DNA from: Ascarosepion bandense
Taxonomy: Eukaryota; Mollusca; Cephalopoda; Sepiida; Sepiidae
Assembly (NCBI GenBank): GCA_037127315.1
Contig: JBBBDQ010000352.1
Location: 888,501 to 952,500, forward strand
Direction: 5' to 3'
DNA length: 64,000 nucleotides
In this document: piece after piece, positions 30,125-39,689 of the stretch
How positions within the stretch are numbered: position 1 is the first letter of the stretch
Layout of the letters: each line of letters opens with the position of its first letter
Made by a program: the position numbers and the translations under genes
Notes under the pieces: generated by a model
The model's input: only the letters and a program-made list of their open reading frames with translations
Databases searched by the model: none
What the model was told of the DNA's origin: nothing

Positions 30125-31028
30125 GTGTTTTGTGGTGCAGCGGATATCAGCTTGGAACAGGAAATCTGGGAGCTGAGTTCAAATTTCAGTTGAATTCATT
30201 GCATTCACTTACATGCAAATACCCTTGGGAAAAGTACGAATCCATCTCTCCTCTCCAGTTATGAGTTAAATAACATGACAGAGTGGGTTCTATAGCCTTG
30301 GCTGGCAACCAGTCTACTACAGAATGTAATGGCAACTTACTGCCAGATTATCTTCGAGACATGATCGCCTAAAGTATGTATCACGTCTGGCACTTAACTG
30401 ATTGACTGAATATAATAGTTAAAAACATGATTAAGGCTTCTAGTGAGCATAAAGTGGGGGATCGATTTTCTATTGTTATGAAGTAATAAACTGATCCCAC
30501 ACTAATTATACTTAATGTAATGTAATCCATCTCTTCCCTCCAGTTATGGGTTAAATAACAGGACAGATTGGTTTCTATATATAGCCTTGGCTGGCAACCA
30601 GTATACCACAGAAAGTAATGGCAACTTACTGCGGGATAATCTTCTGCCCAGTCAGTCATGTCTCAAAAGAGACATGATCACCCAAAGTGTGCATTACGTA
30701 TGGCACTTAACTGACTGACTGAATATAATAGTTGAAAACATGATTACAGCTTCTGCTGGGCATAAAGTGGGGGATCAATTTTCTGTTGTTATGAAGTAAT
30801 AAACAGATCCCTAACTAATTACTACGTAATAATATAATACATCTCTTCTCCCGTTACCTATGAGTCAAATAACAGGATCGATTTGGGTTCTATAGACTTG
30901 GTCGGCAACCAGTCTACTGCAGAAAGCAATAGCAACCTACTTTGGGATAATCTTCTGCCCAGTCAGTCATGTCTCTATGAGACATGCTTGCCGAAATGTG
31001 TACCATGTATGGCACTTAACTGATTGAA
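30125..31028 (+). repeat. tRNA-type SINE followed by tandem SINE-body array
   Basis: A SINE with head (TTGTGGTGCAGCGGATATCA) starts at 30,125. Its body and tail are then repeated twice more (30,526-30,715 and 30,836-31,028), separated by a shared unique segment (CATGATTAAGGCTTCTAGTG, CATAAAGTGGGGGATC). The period is about 285-310 bp, and the later units lack the tRNA head. This is local tandem duplication of a SINE plus flank. Confidence 0.75.
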
Positions 31029-31039
31029 TGATGTGATAA

Positions 31040-32045
31040 ACATTTCAAATGCTTTGATTACTTCTTTTTTAAATGTTTAAATAAGCAATAATCAGTAGAA
31101 GAGGTGTCATATAATTATGGAAGATGAGGCAAAATTTCCTAATTTAGTCTGTGCGACTTTTGGACAGTTTTTTGAGAAGGATGCATCTGTGTGCTGTCGT
31201 GCAGCAAAATTTGGCCATCCCTATTCTCAAGTCTAGAATGTTCCGTCTTCAATCTTTCGTGTATACACATGATTTTTCTAAAATACGTGGTTGCTGTTAT
31301 TGTTTTCTCTTGAGGAAAGAATGAATAATGAATAGTCCCTTTGGAAAGAATAACCCTTCACTTTTTAGGGTGCAGTGGAGGAGTTGGTTAGTATTTTGGT
31401 TACTTACTTGCATCTAACCACTTGCCTACTCTCTTATTGTTGAAAAAGAGAATCCATTTTTGATCGCATGTAATTGTTTGATGTAAAAATGGTTCTCTTT
31501 TCCTTTTTGCACTCATACAGTATGATTAGTCGACATTATTTGGAAAGAATGAATAATGAATAGTCCCTTTGAAAACCACCATACAGTAACCATTAATAAT
31601 GATTTCAGTTTCTATACACATGCAAGCGGTTTGCTCTAAGTACAGGTTCTAAATTATTCAAATCAGTCAGTTAAGTGTTGTATGTGATACACATTTGGGT
31701 GATCATATCTCCTAAGGGAGATGAATGACTGGGCAGAAGGTTTTCCTTCAGTAGTCTGCCCTTACTTTCTGCAGTAGACTGGTTGCCAACCAAGGCTGTA
31801 GAATCCAATCTGTCCTGCTATTTTACCCCAGCTGGAGGGAAAAGAGAGATTAAAACCTTTCCTAAGGGTATTTGTGCATAAGTGAATGCAACAAATAAGT
31901 GAAATTTTATGATGCAGTAAAGGTTTTGGGTACTGTCTTTGGTGATTCACTGGACTCACTTTCTACTGTTGTCAAAAAGTATTTATTTTTCATTGCATGT
32001 TATGAATTGATGCAAAAATGATTCTTTTTTCTCAATTTGTACTCA
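31040..32045 (-). pseudogene. DD34D mariner remnant, minus strand, split by a SINE
   Basis: Minus-strand translation gives CDQKWILFFNN and KWLDASK (31,480-31,410), KGTIHYSFLPQEKTITATT (31,345-31,290), LKTEHSRLENRDGQILLHDS (31,255-31,185) and QKTVQKSHRLN-EILPHLP (31,170-31,120). The catalytic motif HDNA reads HDST. A second partial copy at 31,900-32,045 repeats the FLHQFITCNEK-ILFDNSRK part. A SINE lies between them. Confidence 0.65.
31663..31897 (-). mobile_element. tRNA-type SINE, head-truncated
   Basis: Minus-strand tail and body (CAGTTAAGTGTTGTATGTGA, CAGTAGACTGGTTGCCAACC, CCTAAGGGTATTTGTGCA) ending at GTGAATGCAAC, so the tRNA-like head is missing. Confidence 0.75.
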
Positions 32046-32069
32046 TAGAGTAAGGTTACTGAATATTGT

Positions 32070-32490
32070 TGTTTTTTTTTTTCACCCTAAGCAAGGTGGT
32101 ATCGCCACTGATGCACAGGGGGCTACATAAGAGTAAAAGTTTAGATAGGAGGAGAGTAAAGAAAAAGATGAACCAGTTACAGTGGGTGTCAGAGAAAGGG
32201 CAAGAGAAGGATGGGAACACAGGTGTGAAGACAGTTACGAAGGTAGAGAGAAAGGAAAAGAACAAGATATACAAGGTGATGTAGAAAGGTTTGGAGTCAA
32301 GTAGATAAGAGATCGGAATTGACATTGCATTTAAATTTCTGGAGGTTGTAGTCATCAGGAAAGCAAGTATACAAAAGGGAGTTCCACAAGCGGGAAGTGC
32401 AAGAAAAGAATCTGCTGGAGTAGAATTGTCGGCTGAATTTGGTTGAACTGTAAACGGGTGGGACCTTGTTGCCAGTTTGTAATAATTTTC
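32070..32490 (-). pseudogene. Jockey/CR1-type LINE, C-terminus and 3' end
   Basis: Minus-strand frame 32,559-32,056 gives HPFTVQPNSADNSTPADSF and ALPACGTPFCILAFLMTTTS, the terminal coding region (compare FFSCTSRLWNSLPHDCF at 8,600), then 3' UTR and the tail (CACCCTAAGCAAGGTGGTAT). Confidence 0.7.
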
Positions 32491-32519
32491 GTTGGGCTTA
32501 CGAGTAACAATATATTGAA

Positions 32520-32745
32520 AAATAAATTTTCTGGTGAGAAAGAGTCTGAAATAAGTCAAGATTTTGGTATACTAAGGATGTGCAATGTCAGTCTTAGGGA
32601 TAGAAAATTATCAGAGGAGTTAAGAAATAGGCTGAGTATTTCCAATATAATAGATTTTATGCGTCAATCAAGACTTAGATGGTTTGTTAAAAGAATGGAC
32701 ATAGAAAACCCAGTCATCAATATTTTTTTTTTTATAGTCATATAA
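32520..32745 (+). pseudogene. RTE-type LINE, C-terminal fragment
   Basis: The frame gives MCNVSLRDRKLSEELRNRLS and IIDFMRQSRLRWFVKRMD, a conserved C-terminal region in endonuclease-reverse transcriptases of the RTE/R2-like type (SLxDRKxSxELRxRL ... RLRWFGHV). About 70 residues survive. Confidence 0.65.
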
Positions 32746-33425
32746 AAAGTAAGTAGCCGTACAATGCCTTGCTCGAAGCAAGGCATTGTACTGCCACTGT
32801 TTAGCAGGGGCTTACATAGGAGGAAAGTTATGAGAAAGAGTGACAGATTATAGGAGGTGTAAGGAAATGAGTAAGAGAAGGAGGAGAGTGAAGTGGAAAG
32901 AAAAGGGATCATGAGAGAGGGTGCAGGTTAGTTAGATAGGAGATGACTATTGACTTTACATTGAAATTCTTCAACATTGTAGCTGTTGGACTATCTATTT
33001 ATCTATCTTTTTTTTTATAACCATGCAAGACATTTTACTGCCACTGTTTTGCAGGGGGTTACATGGAGGAAAGTTATGAGAAAGAGTGACAGGTTATAGG
33101 GGGTGTCAGGAAGTGGGTAAGAGAAGGATGAGAATACTGATGAGAGTGGAGTGAACAGAGAAGGGAGCATGAGAGAGAGGATACAGGTTAGTGAGATAGG
33201 AGTTGACTATTGACTTTACATTTAAATTCTTGGAGATTGTATCAAGTAAATGGATGCGAATTCTACAGGTGGGAAGTGTGAGAAAAGAAACTGCTGAAGT
33301 AAAATTTGCATTTACATTTTATTAGTTTTACAGTAAAAGGGTGGGACCTAGTTGCTAGTCTTGTGCCTTGAGTAAATTCATATATAGAGGGCACCAGTGA
33401 GCTAAGTTCATCGTAGGTTTATTGA
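32727..33425 (-). mobile_element. Two jockey/CR1-type LINE 3' ends in tandem
   Basis: Two minus-strand tails start at 32,727 and 33,005; both have ACTGCCACTGTTTWGCAGGGG and GGAAAGTTATGAGAAAGAG. They form a subfamily with the copy at 43,540-44,190. At 32,761-32,789 the first tail holds a perfect 13-bp hairpin (ACAATGCCTTGCT with its complement). Confidence 0.7.
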
Positions 33426-33504
33426 GGTCGATAGCCGAAGAGAGATGTGTAGACCACATAAAACATGTACCCAGGTTATAAATGAAGATTTAAGGAAGTT
33501 CCGG

Positions 33505-33838
33505 TTTACACTCCACCCATGTCTATTGAACAGGTGAAGAGGCTCATCCCTTGTTCCCTGTTTAGGATGTGGTTTCCGGCTTTCTCTTTTCCAATCTTTT
33601 CACTCTTTTCTTTCTTTTTTTTTTTCTTCTCAATTGGAGTAGATAGACTAAACTATCGCCCGGTTTGACACTCCAATCATGTCTACTGAACAGGTGAAGA
33701 GGCTCATCCCTTGTTTCCTGTTTAGGATGTGGTTTCTGGCTTTCTCTTTTTTAATCTTTTCACTCTTACATAGCCCCCTGCTCATCAGTGGCGTTACCAC
33801 CTTGCTCGGGGTGATGTGATAAAAAAAAAAAAAAAAAG
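33505..33838 (+). mobile_element. Multimeric SINE, two monomers, plus strand
   Basis: Two monomers (GTCTATTGAACAGGTGAAG; GTCTACTGAACAGGTGAAG) joined by a T-rich linker and CAATTGGAGTAGATAGACTA, then the LINE-type tail (TAGCCCCCTGCTCATCAGTG, CTTGCTCGGGGTGATGTGAT) and poly-A. It is the only plus-strand copy of this SINE in the window and shows the element's reading direction. Confidence 0.85.
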
Positions 33839-33839
33839 A

Positions 33840-34257
33840 GATTACATCCAGGTCTTAAATAAAAGCAGACAGCCTAGAAAAGAACCATCAAGAAAACTCC
33901 GTCCAACCCATGCTAGGTGATGATGATGATGATGATGTTATTTTGTTAGATAACTGGGTCAGCAACCAAAAAATGCAGCATTTCATGTGTGACATTCTAA
34001 CACAGTGGAATCTATCTCTGTAGATTAAATAAGAAGTTCAGTTTGAAATTCTTTGAAGGTTACTTGGATTGTCAGTCACTTTTTGAAGACCAAAGGGCAC
34101 AACAGATGAAATCTGATGATGACAACAAAGAGAAGAACAAATGTTGATAAAATTGCAGAGAAAAGCTATTAAAATTTTCTCACTCAGCAAACTCAAGGTG
34201 TTTATTTGTTAATCCTATCTTCAAAAATAACTTAGATTAGCATATTTTAACTAATTT
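33840..34257. other. No recognisable gene; short (GAT)n tract
   Basis: A (GAT)n run lies at 33,915-33,938. The remainder is unassigned. Confidence 0.35.
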
Positions 34258-34268
34258 ACTTATCACTG

Positions 34269-34574
34269 GATGTGCGTTGTGGTTCATTGGATATCGGCTC
34301 AGAACAAGAAATCGGGGAGCCGAGTTCGAATTCCAGCTGAATTCATTGCATTCATTTATGCGCAAATACCCTTGGGAAAGGTATTAATCCGTCTCTTCCT
34401 TCCAGTTATGGGTTAAATAACAGAACAGATTGGGTTCTATAGCCTTGTTCGGCAACTAGTCTACTGCAGAAAGCAATGGCAACCTACTGCGGGATAATCT
34501 CCTGCCCAGTCAGTCATGTCTCTGTCGGGACATGATCGCCCAAGCGTGTATCACGTATGGCACTCAACTGACTG
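34269..34574 (+). mobile_element. tRNA-derived SINE, best full-length copy
   Basis: 306 bp with a perfect 11-bp target duplication ACTTATCACTG (34,258-34,268 and 34,575-34,585). Head: TGGTTCATTGGATATCGGCT (box A region) and GAGCCGAGTTCGAATTCCAG (box B, close to the GGTTCGAATCC consensus). The body has CCTTGGGAAAGGTATTAATC and GCAATGGCAACCTACTGCGG; the tail has GTCAGTCATGTCTCTGTCGG and CGTGTATCACGTATGGCAC. This copy best defines the family here. Confidence 0.95.
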
Positions 34575-34604
34575 ACTTATCACTGCGGTTTTTTATCACA
34601 ACAT

Positions 34605-35150
34605 TTTGGTCCTGGGTATGATGGTAAACTGCATCCAGCAGCAAAGCCTCTGATTGGGAAGTTGTGAGGAGCATGGAACCACCTCTTAATTGCTGTTGTT
34701 TCCAGGTCCACCCTGACCTGGGGTCGTAGCATTTGTTAGGGTCCCAACTATAGAGAAATATTTAACCCTCCAAACAAAGATCTAAACACTATGAAAATAT
34801 AAAAACAAACTTTTATGAAATATATACATATAAAATTTTTGAAGGAAAAAATATTACCAACAAAGCGTTTTTGAATGAAAAATGTTCAAAAATGTGTTTT
34901 TGAAAAAAAAAATGTTACCAACAAAAATATGTTTTTGAAGGAAAAATGTTACCAACAAAAAAAAAAGGTTTAAAGGAAAAATGTTACCAACAAAGATACG
35001 TTTTTAAAGGAAAAATGTTACCAGCAAAAATACGTTTTTTGAAGGAAAAATAATTGCCATATTACGTTTTTGAAGGAAAAATGTTATTGCCATAATACAA
35101 CTAATGCTTCAGTGTTAAATGATCCCCAAGGGGTTGATATGCCATAAACC
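34605..35150 (+). repeat. Head-VNTR-tail repeat, copy 2
   Basis: Head GGTCCTGGGTATGATGGTAA to AACACTATGAAAATATAAAA; VNTR at 34,835-35,095 with at least seven degenerate units of 25-40 bp (GAAGGAAAAATGTTACCAAC, AAATACGTTTTT); short tail GGGGTTGATATGCCATAAAC. Confidence 0.7.
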
Positions 35151-35247
35151 AAACCAAACATCCCAACATTTTAAGCACTGTGTTCACTGGATTTTTTATG
35201 TATCTAGACCTTTACAACTGCTAGATAACCTTGACATATTTTGGAAG

Positions 35248-35548
35248 AATTTATGGTACAGTGGATATCTACTTCGAATTAGAAATCAGAGAGCCAAGTT
35301 CAAATTCCAGTCAAATTCGTTGCATTCACTTATGCGCAAATACCATTAGGAAAGGTTTTAATCTCTCTCTTCCCTCCAGTTATGGTAAAATAGCAGGATG
35401 AATTGGGTTTTATAGCCTTGGTTGGCAACCAGTCTACTGCAGAAAGTAAGGGCAAACTACTGTGGGAAAATCTTCTGCCCAGTCATTCATCTCCCTTAGG
35501 AGATATGATCACCAAAGTGTGTATCACATATGGCCATTAAGTGACTGA
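35248..35548 (+). mobile_element. tRNA-derived SINE
   Basis: Box A region TATGGTACAGTGGATATCTA, box B region AAGTTCAAATTCCAGTC, body and tail present. Diverged relative to the copy at 34,269. Confidence 0.8.
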
Positions 35549-35763
35549 TTAGAATAATGTAGAATCTGTACTGGGAGCAAGCCACTTGCATATGGATAGA
35601 AACGGAAATCATGACTTGTATTAAAATATGCTCGGATGAGCTTAAGTCCCTGATCATCTACATTCTAAAGGACATGGCACATAAAGAAGAAAGTTTAAGA
35701 GATAGTATATATCTCCTATTCATTTAGAAATCTTTGCACTCCAGCAAACCTCATGTTAATTTG

Positions 35764-36075
35764 AAATCAGTGTAGAATAGTACATGCCATACAATGGCTG
35801 AAGCTTTATTTATGACGCTGATGTAAAGAAGTCTTTGCAAATGTGGAACTTTCACTTGATGTTAATTGACTTTATACAAACATACATCTCATAAGGACAT
35901 CTTTATCTTTGTTCACCCATTTGATTATCTTTGTTCACCCATTTGATATTCTTTACATATTGTAAATCAGTGTAGAATAGTACATGCCATACAATGGCTG
36001 AAGCTTTATTTATGACGCTGATGTAAAGAAGTCTTTGCAAATGTGGAACTTTCACTTGATGTTAATTGACTTTAT
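35764..36075 (+). repeat. Identical 112-bp duplication, 200-bp period
   Basis: 35,764-35,875 and 35,964-36,075 are identical over 112 bp (AAATCAGTGTAGAATAGTAC ... AATTGACTTTAT). The second copy ends exactly where LINE coding sequence begins. Within the spacer, ATCTTTGTTCACCCATTTGA is itself duplicated. Confidence 0.9.
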
Positions 36076-36815
36076 CCATAGCAAAATCTACTGCTAAGAG
36101 GATTGGGTCACTATGTCGATCCAGGATGTTTTTTCCACCTGAATCCATCCTGCATATATACAAGTCAACCATCCGTCCGTGCATGGAGTACTGCTGCCAT
36201 TTATGGTCAGGTGCCCCTGCCATTCTCCTCAGTGTTCTTGACAAGCTCCAAAGGAGAGTCTGTAATGTGATAGGTACTGATCTGGCGACTCGACTGCAGC
36301 CACTTCCCCACCGTCGAAATGTGGCCTCCCTTTGTCTCTTCTATAAATACTTCCATGGCTTCTGCTTGGATGAGCTTAAATCACTGATGCCTCCTCAACA
36401 GGTGTTTACTCGTGCAACCAGACTGGCATCTGGGTCCCACCCATTCACAGTCAGGTTAGCCAAATGCAGATGACAATTCTACTCCTGCAGCTTCTTCTCT
36501 CGCACTTCCCGCCTATGGAACTCACTCCCGTATTCTTGCTTTCCTGACGGCTACAACCTCCAGAAATTTAAATGCAAAGTCAATACTCATCTACTAACCA
36601 CTGGACTCTAGCTCTCTCCCCACCCCTGTATAACCTTCCCTTTCTCTCCACCTATGTATCTGTCATTGCACCTGCTTTCTCAGCTTTCTATTGTTCCTTT
36701 CTAACTAGTTTGTACTCCTCACTCTTTTCTAATTAATCTTTTTACATTTACATAATCCCCTGCACATCAGTGGCATTTCCGCCTTGCTCGGAGTGAAATG
36801 ATTAAAAAAAAAAAA
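36076..36815 (+). pseudogene. Jockey/CR1-type LINE, 3' part
   Basis: The open frame to 36,473 gives SIAKSTAKRIGSLCRSRMFF, ESILHIYKSTIRPCMEYCCH, SGAPAILLSVLDKLQRRVCN and HRRNVASLCLFYKYFHGFCL, the region downstream of RT. The rest (SFFSRTSRLWNSLPYSCF-like) ends near 36,610, followed by 3' UTR, GCACATCAGTGGCATTTCCG and poly-A. Intact for 135 codons, so relatively young. A near relative is at 51,300-52,045. Confidence 0.85.
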
Positions 36816-36821
36816 AAATAC

Positions 36822-37135
36822 AAAGATGTGTCGTCTCACTGGACTTATTCAACGAATACAGCAAGAATTAGAATTACTGCTAGTTTTCATGATTGGCAGC
36901 CACAATATTAAAAACATTAGATATGCAAATGACACAGTGTTGATTGCAGACATAAAAAGAAAATTACAAGAACCCTTTACAGAAGGTAGTGAAGGAAAGC
37001 AAGAAGAAAGGACTAATCATCAAATGCAAGAAGATAGAATGCATGGTTGTTAGCAAAACATCCCATCAAGCAAATTACAAATTGGTGATGCCGAAATCAA
37101 GCAAGTACAAAAATTAAATATCTTGGAAGTGTATT
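36822..37135 (+). pseudogene. RTE-type LINE, RT palm fragment
   Basis: The frame gives HNIKNIRYANDTVLIADIKR and LQEPFTEGSEGKQEERT. The RT catalytic box YADDT reads YANDT, so one catalytic Asp is lost. Afterwards GNAEIKQVQKLNILEVYL-like sequence follows to about 37,135. Confidence 0.75.
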
Positions 37136-37570
37136 TGTCTATATTTCCAAGATGAGGTAATATTTACAGTATTTACATTATTTGGACTATTTTCCTCATC
37201 TTTGTTGTCATTTGTACAATGTTTCAACTGTTGTATGCTCTGGTCTTCTGCAGGTGCTAGGAATTTTGAACCAAACCCTTTATTACAATCACTGTCCTTA
37301 AGGACACATGGCCCAGTAGATATAGATGTTGGTTAGTTCCTAACTTGACTTTTAGAGTTGTGAGTTCAATACCAGGCTACAGCAGTGGTGAACAAGTAAC
37401 TTGCAGGGTTAGTTCCAATTGAGACTTTACACAAGGAATGAGGATGATATACCCCAGTGATTGTAATAAAGGGTTCAGTTTGAAATTCCTAGCACTTGAA
37501 GAAGGATGGAGCGTACAACGGCCGAAACGTCGTACAAATGGCAACAAAGATGAGCACAATAATCTTGTGT
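37135..37570. mobile_element. Palindromic composite repeat with tRNA-like core, copy 1
   Basis: Inverted arms at 37,135-37,290 (minus) and 37,440-37,560 (plus) share AGTGATTGTAATAAAGGGTT, AAATTCCTAGCACYTGMAGA and ACAACGGCCGAAACGTCGTA-type sequence. Each arm carries a hammerhead-like core, CUGAAGA-type then GGCC hairpin then GAAA, but with an extra base between CUGAAGA and the hairpin. The core (37,295-37,400) has box A-like TGGCCCAGTAGATATAGATG and box B-like GAGTTCAATACCAGG, suggesting a Pol III promoter. The same arrangement recurs at 38,750-39,235. Confidence 0.65.
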
Positions 37571-37574
37571 TTAA

Positions 37575-37771
37575 CCCTCTCGGGCCATTCGTATCATATT
37601 TGATACAGTATTTCCCTATAAGGAAACATTTGGTATTCATTGACTGAGCAGTCAGTACTGCTTTCATTTGAAATTTATAAAATATTTCTCTTAAAAAATT
37701 TTTCAGGAAAATATTTCTTTCGAGGTTTGTTTTCATACTGTATCAAATATGATACGAATGGCCCTAGAGGG
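37575..37771. mobile_element. piggyBac-type MITE, 197 bp
   Basis: Flanked on both sides by TTAA (37,571-37,574 and 37,772-37,775), the piggyBac target. Terminal inverted repeats of about 38 bp begin CCCTCTCGGGCCATTCGTAT at the left; the right end reads ATACGAATGGCCCTAGAGGG. Non-coding. Confidence 0.85.
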
Positions 37772-37794
37772 TTAACAAGGAACAGAAAGTGAAA

Positions 37795-37905
37795 CACTAA
37801 AATGAGAAGGGCACTGGGATAGCAAAAAATACCCCCAAAAGCTAATCAAAGTATTAAGAAACAGGAAAATTTTTATTAGGGATAGAAAAAAAAAGAGTAC
37901 TGAAT
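37795..37905 (+). mobile_element. RTE-type LINE scrap
   Basis: CTAATCAAAGTATTAAGAAA and CAGGAAAATTTTTATTAGGG resemble the RTE copy at 42,020-42,070 (AATAAAGTATTAAGAAACAG GACAATTTCACTAG). Short, weak match. Confidence 0.4.
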
Positions 37906-37949
37906 TGTTACATAATCTGAGCCTTTTTATATTGGAGTGAATTTTTTTT

Positions 37950-38405
37950 TTTTTTTTTTAAATGTGCAGGGGGCTACGTAAGAGGGAAAAGATTAGAAGA
38001 GAGAAAGCCGGAAACTACATCCTAAACAGGGAACAAGGGATGAGCCTCTACACCTGTTCAATAGACGTGGGTGGAGTGTGAACCGGGCAATAGTTTAGTC
38101 TATCTACTCCAATTGGAAAAGAAAAAAAGAGTAAAAAGATTGGAAAAGAGAAAACCGGAAACCATATCCTAAATAGGGAACAAGGAATGAGCCTCTACAC
38201 CTGTTCAATTGACGTGGGTGGAGTGTGAACGAGGCGATAGTTTAGTTTATCTACTCCAATTAAAAAAAAAAACAAAAACAAAGAAGAAAACTGAAAAGAT
38301 TGGAAAAGAGAAAACCGTAAACCACATCCTAAACAGGGAACAAGGGATGAGCCTCTTCACCTGTTCAATAGACATGGGTGGAGTGTCAACCAGGCGATAG
38401 TTTAG
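37950..38405 (-). mobile_element. Multimeric SINE, three monomers
   Basis: Three monomers in minus orientation, each with CCTAAACAGGGAACAAGG-type and TCTATCTACTCCAATT-type blocks, separated by A-rich linkers. The LINE-type tail is shortened: poly-T joins directly to AATGTGCAGGGGGCTACG, lacking the terminal AATCATATCACC part. Confidence 0.85.
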
Positions 38406-38489
38406 CGCTGGATAATCACCTCACAGATGAAGAAAACTTGAAGCAATAGAAATTTGATTTTACAAAACAATGCTGAGAATATCATAAAC

Positions 38490-38745
38490 TGAACAATGAC
38501 AAAGTTTAAAAAACAATTGAAACAAAAAGAATCAAAAACAGATTGTTGAAATTTATAGGATGCATAATGAGAAAAGAGGGCTTGGAAAATTTGATACTCA
38601 CAGGACATTTTAAAGGCAAGAGGGGTAGCAGAAAGCAGCAGATAACTTGGCTAACAGCCAGGTGTAAATGGTTGGCAGAACAGGAATTAGGAGAGATCTT
38701 AAAAAGATAATCTCTACAAAAAGCTATAATTATCACAATGTTTAA
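38490..38745 (+). pseudogene. RTE-type LINE, C-terminal fragment
   Basis: GGATGCATAATGAGAAAAGA, GGCTTGGAAAATTTGATACT and GGCAAGAGGGGTAGCAGAAA correspond to the GHAMRKEGLENLILTGQIEG region of the 47,188-47,610 copy. Diverged; no poly-A. Confidence 0.55.
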
Positions 38746-38749
38746 ACCT

Positions 38750-39235
38750 TTAAGCCTTTATATTTCAGAGACGAGGAAGTATTTACACTGTTTACATTAT
38801 TTCACTCTCCTCATCTTGTTTGCTATTTGTACAATGTTTTGATTGTACACTTTGGCCTTCTTCAAGTGCTAGGAATTTTGAACCAAGCACTTTATTACAA
38901 TCATTTAAGGACACAGGGCCCAGCGGATATAAACGTTGGTTAGTACCAGTGACCTGACTCAAAGAGATGTGAAATCAATGCCAGGTTACAGTAGTGGCAA
39001 ACAAATAACTTAGAGAGTCAGGTTAGAGGGTGATAACTTGTGACTACTAAAAGAGGCTTTGCACAAGAAATGAGAATGATATAACCCTATGATTGTAATA
39101 AAGGGTTCGGTTCAAAATTCCTAGCACCTGAAAAAGCTCAGAGCATACGATGGCTGAAACATTATACAAATGGCAACCAAGATGAGGACAATAGTCTGAA
39201 TAATGTAAATAGTGTTTCGGCCTTTGTGTTTACTG
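38750..39235. mobile_element. Palindromic composite repeat with tRNA-like core, copy 2
   Basis: Same plan as 37,135-37,570: minus arm 38,750-38,905, tRNA-like core 38,910-39,010 (GGGCCCAGCGGATATAAACG; AAATCAATGCCAGGTTAC), plus arm 39,090-39,225 (CCTAGCACCTGAAAAAGCTC, GGCTGAAACATTATAC). The arms differ from copy 1 by scattered substitutions, so these are separate insertions of one family. Confidence 0.65.
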
Positions 39236-39367
39236 GCCTTCATCAAGTGCATGCCAATCCAGTAACCATAAGGGAATTATGAACTGAACTCCTAGATTGT
39301 TCTCATTCTATTGACCATGCCTAGCGATATCTAGCTCTATATATTAAATAAAGGGTTCAGTTGTTTT

Positions 39368-39680
39368 CTTTTTCTTTTATGTGCCATTCAGGATGTATGT
39401 GATCACGGCCCTCCACGCCTTCCTGTTTTTGTAGCTTTTAATACATTTTGTCTTGTTATTTCTTCTAAACACTATTCTGCAATCCATTTGCTTTAGCCTA
39501 TCAAGTATATCACATGCTTTTTTTCTTTTTTCTCTATCCATCTTGTGAGAATCATATTCTCCAAGCCCTCCTTTGTCATTACATGTCCAAGAAACTTCAG
39601 TTGTCGCTTTCTGGTGTTAATCATAAGTTTCCATTTCATTTCCATTCTCTTCAAAACCTTATTATTGCTCACGTGATATA
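39368..39680 (-). pseudogene. RTE-type LINE, 3' fragment
   Basis: Plus-strand reading TTTATGTGCCATTCAGGATG, CTCCAAGCCCTCCTTTGTCA and CATTTCCATTCTCTTCAAAA matches the minus-strand copy at 47,075-47,780. Confidence 0.65.
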
Positions 39681-39689
39681 CCCCTCACT

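Noticed and set aside
32761..32789. Perfect GC-rich hairpin resembling a bacterial terminator
   Set aside because: It lies in a LINE 3' tail in a eukaryotic context; no operon or bacterial gene is present.
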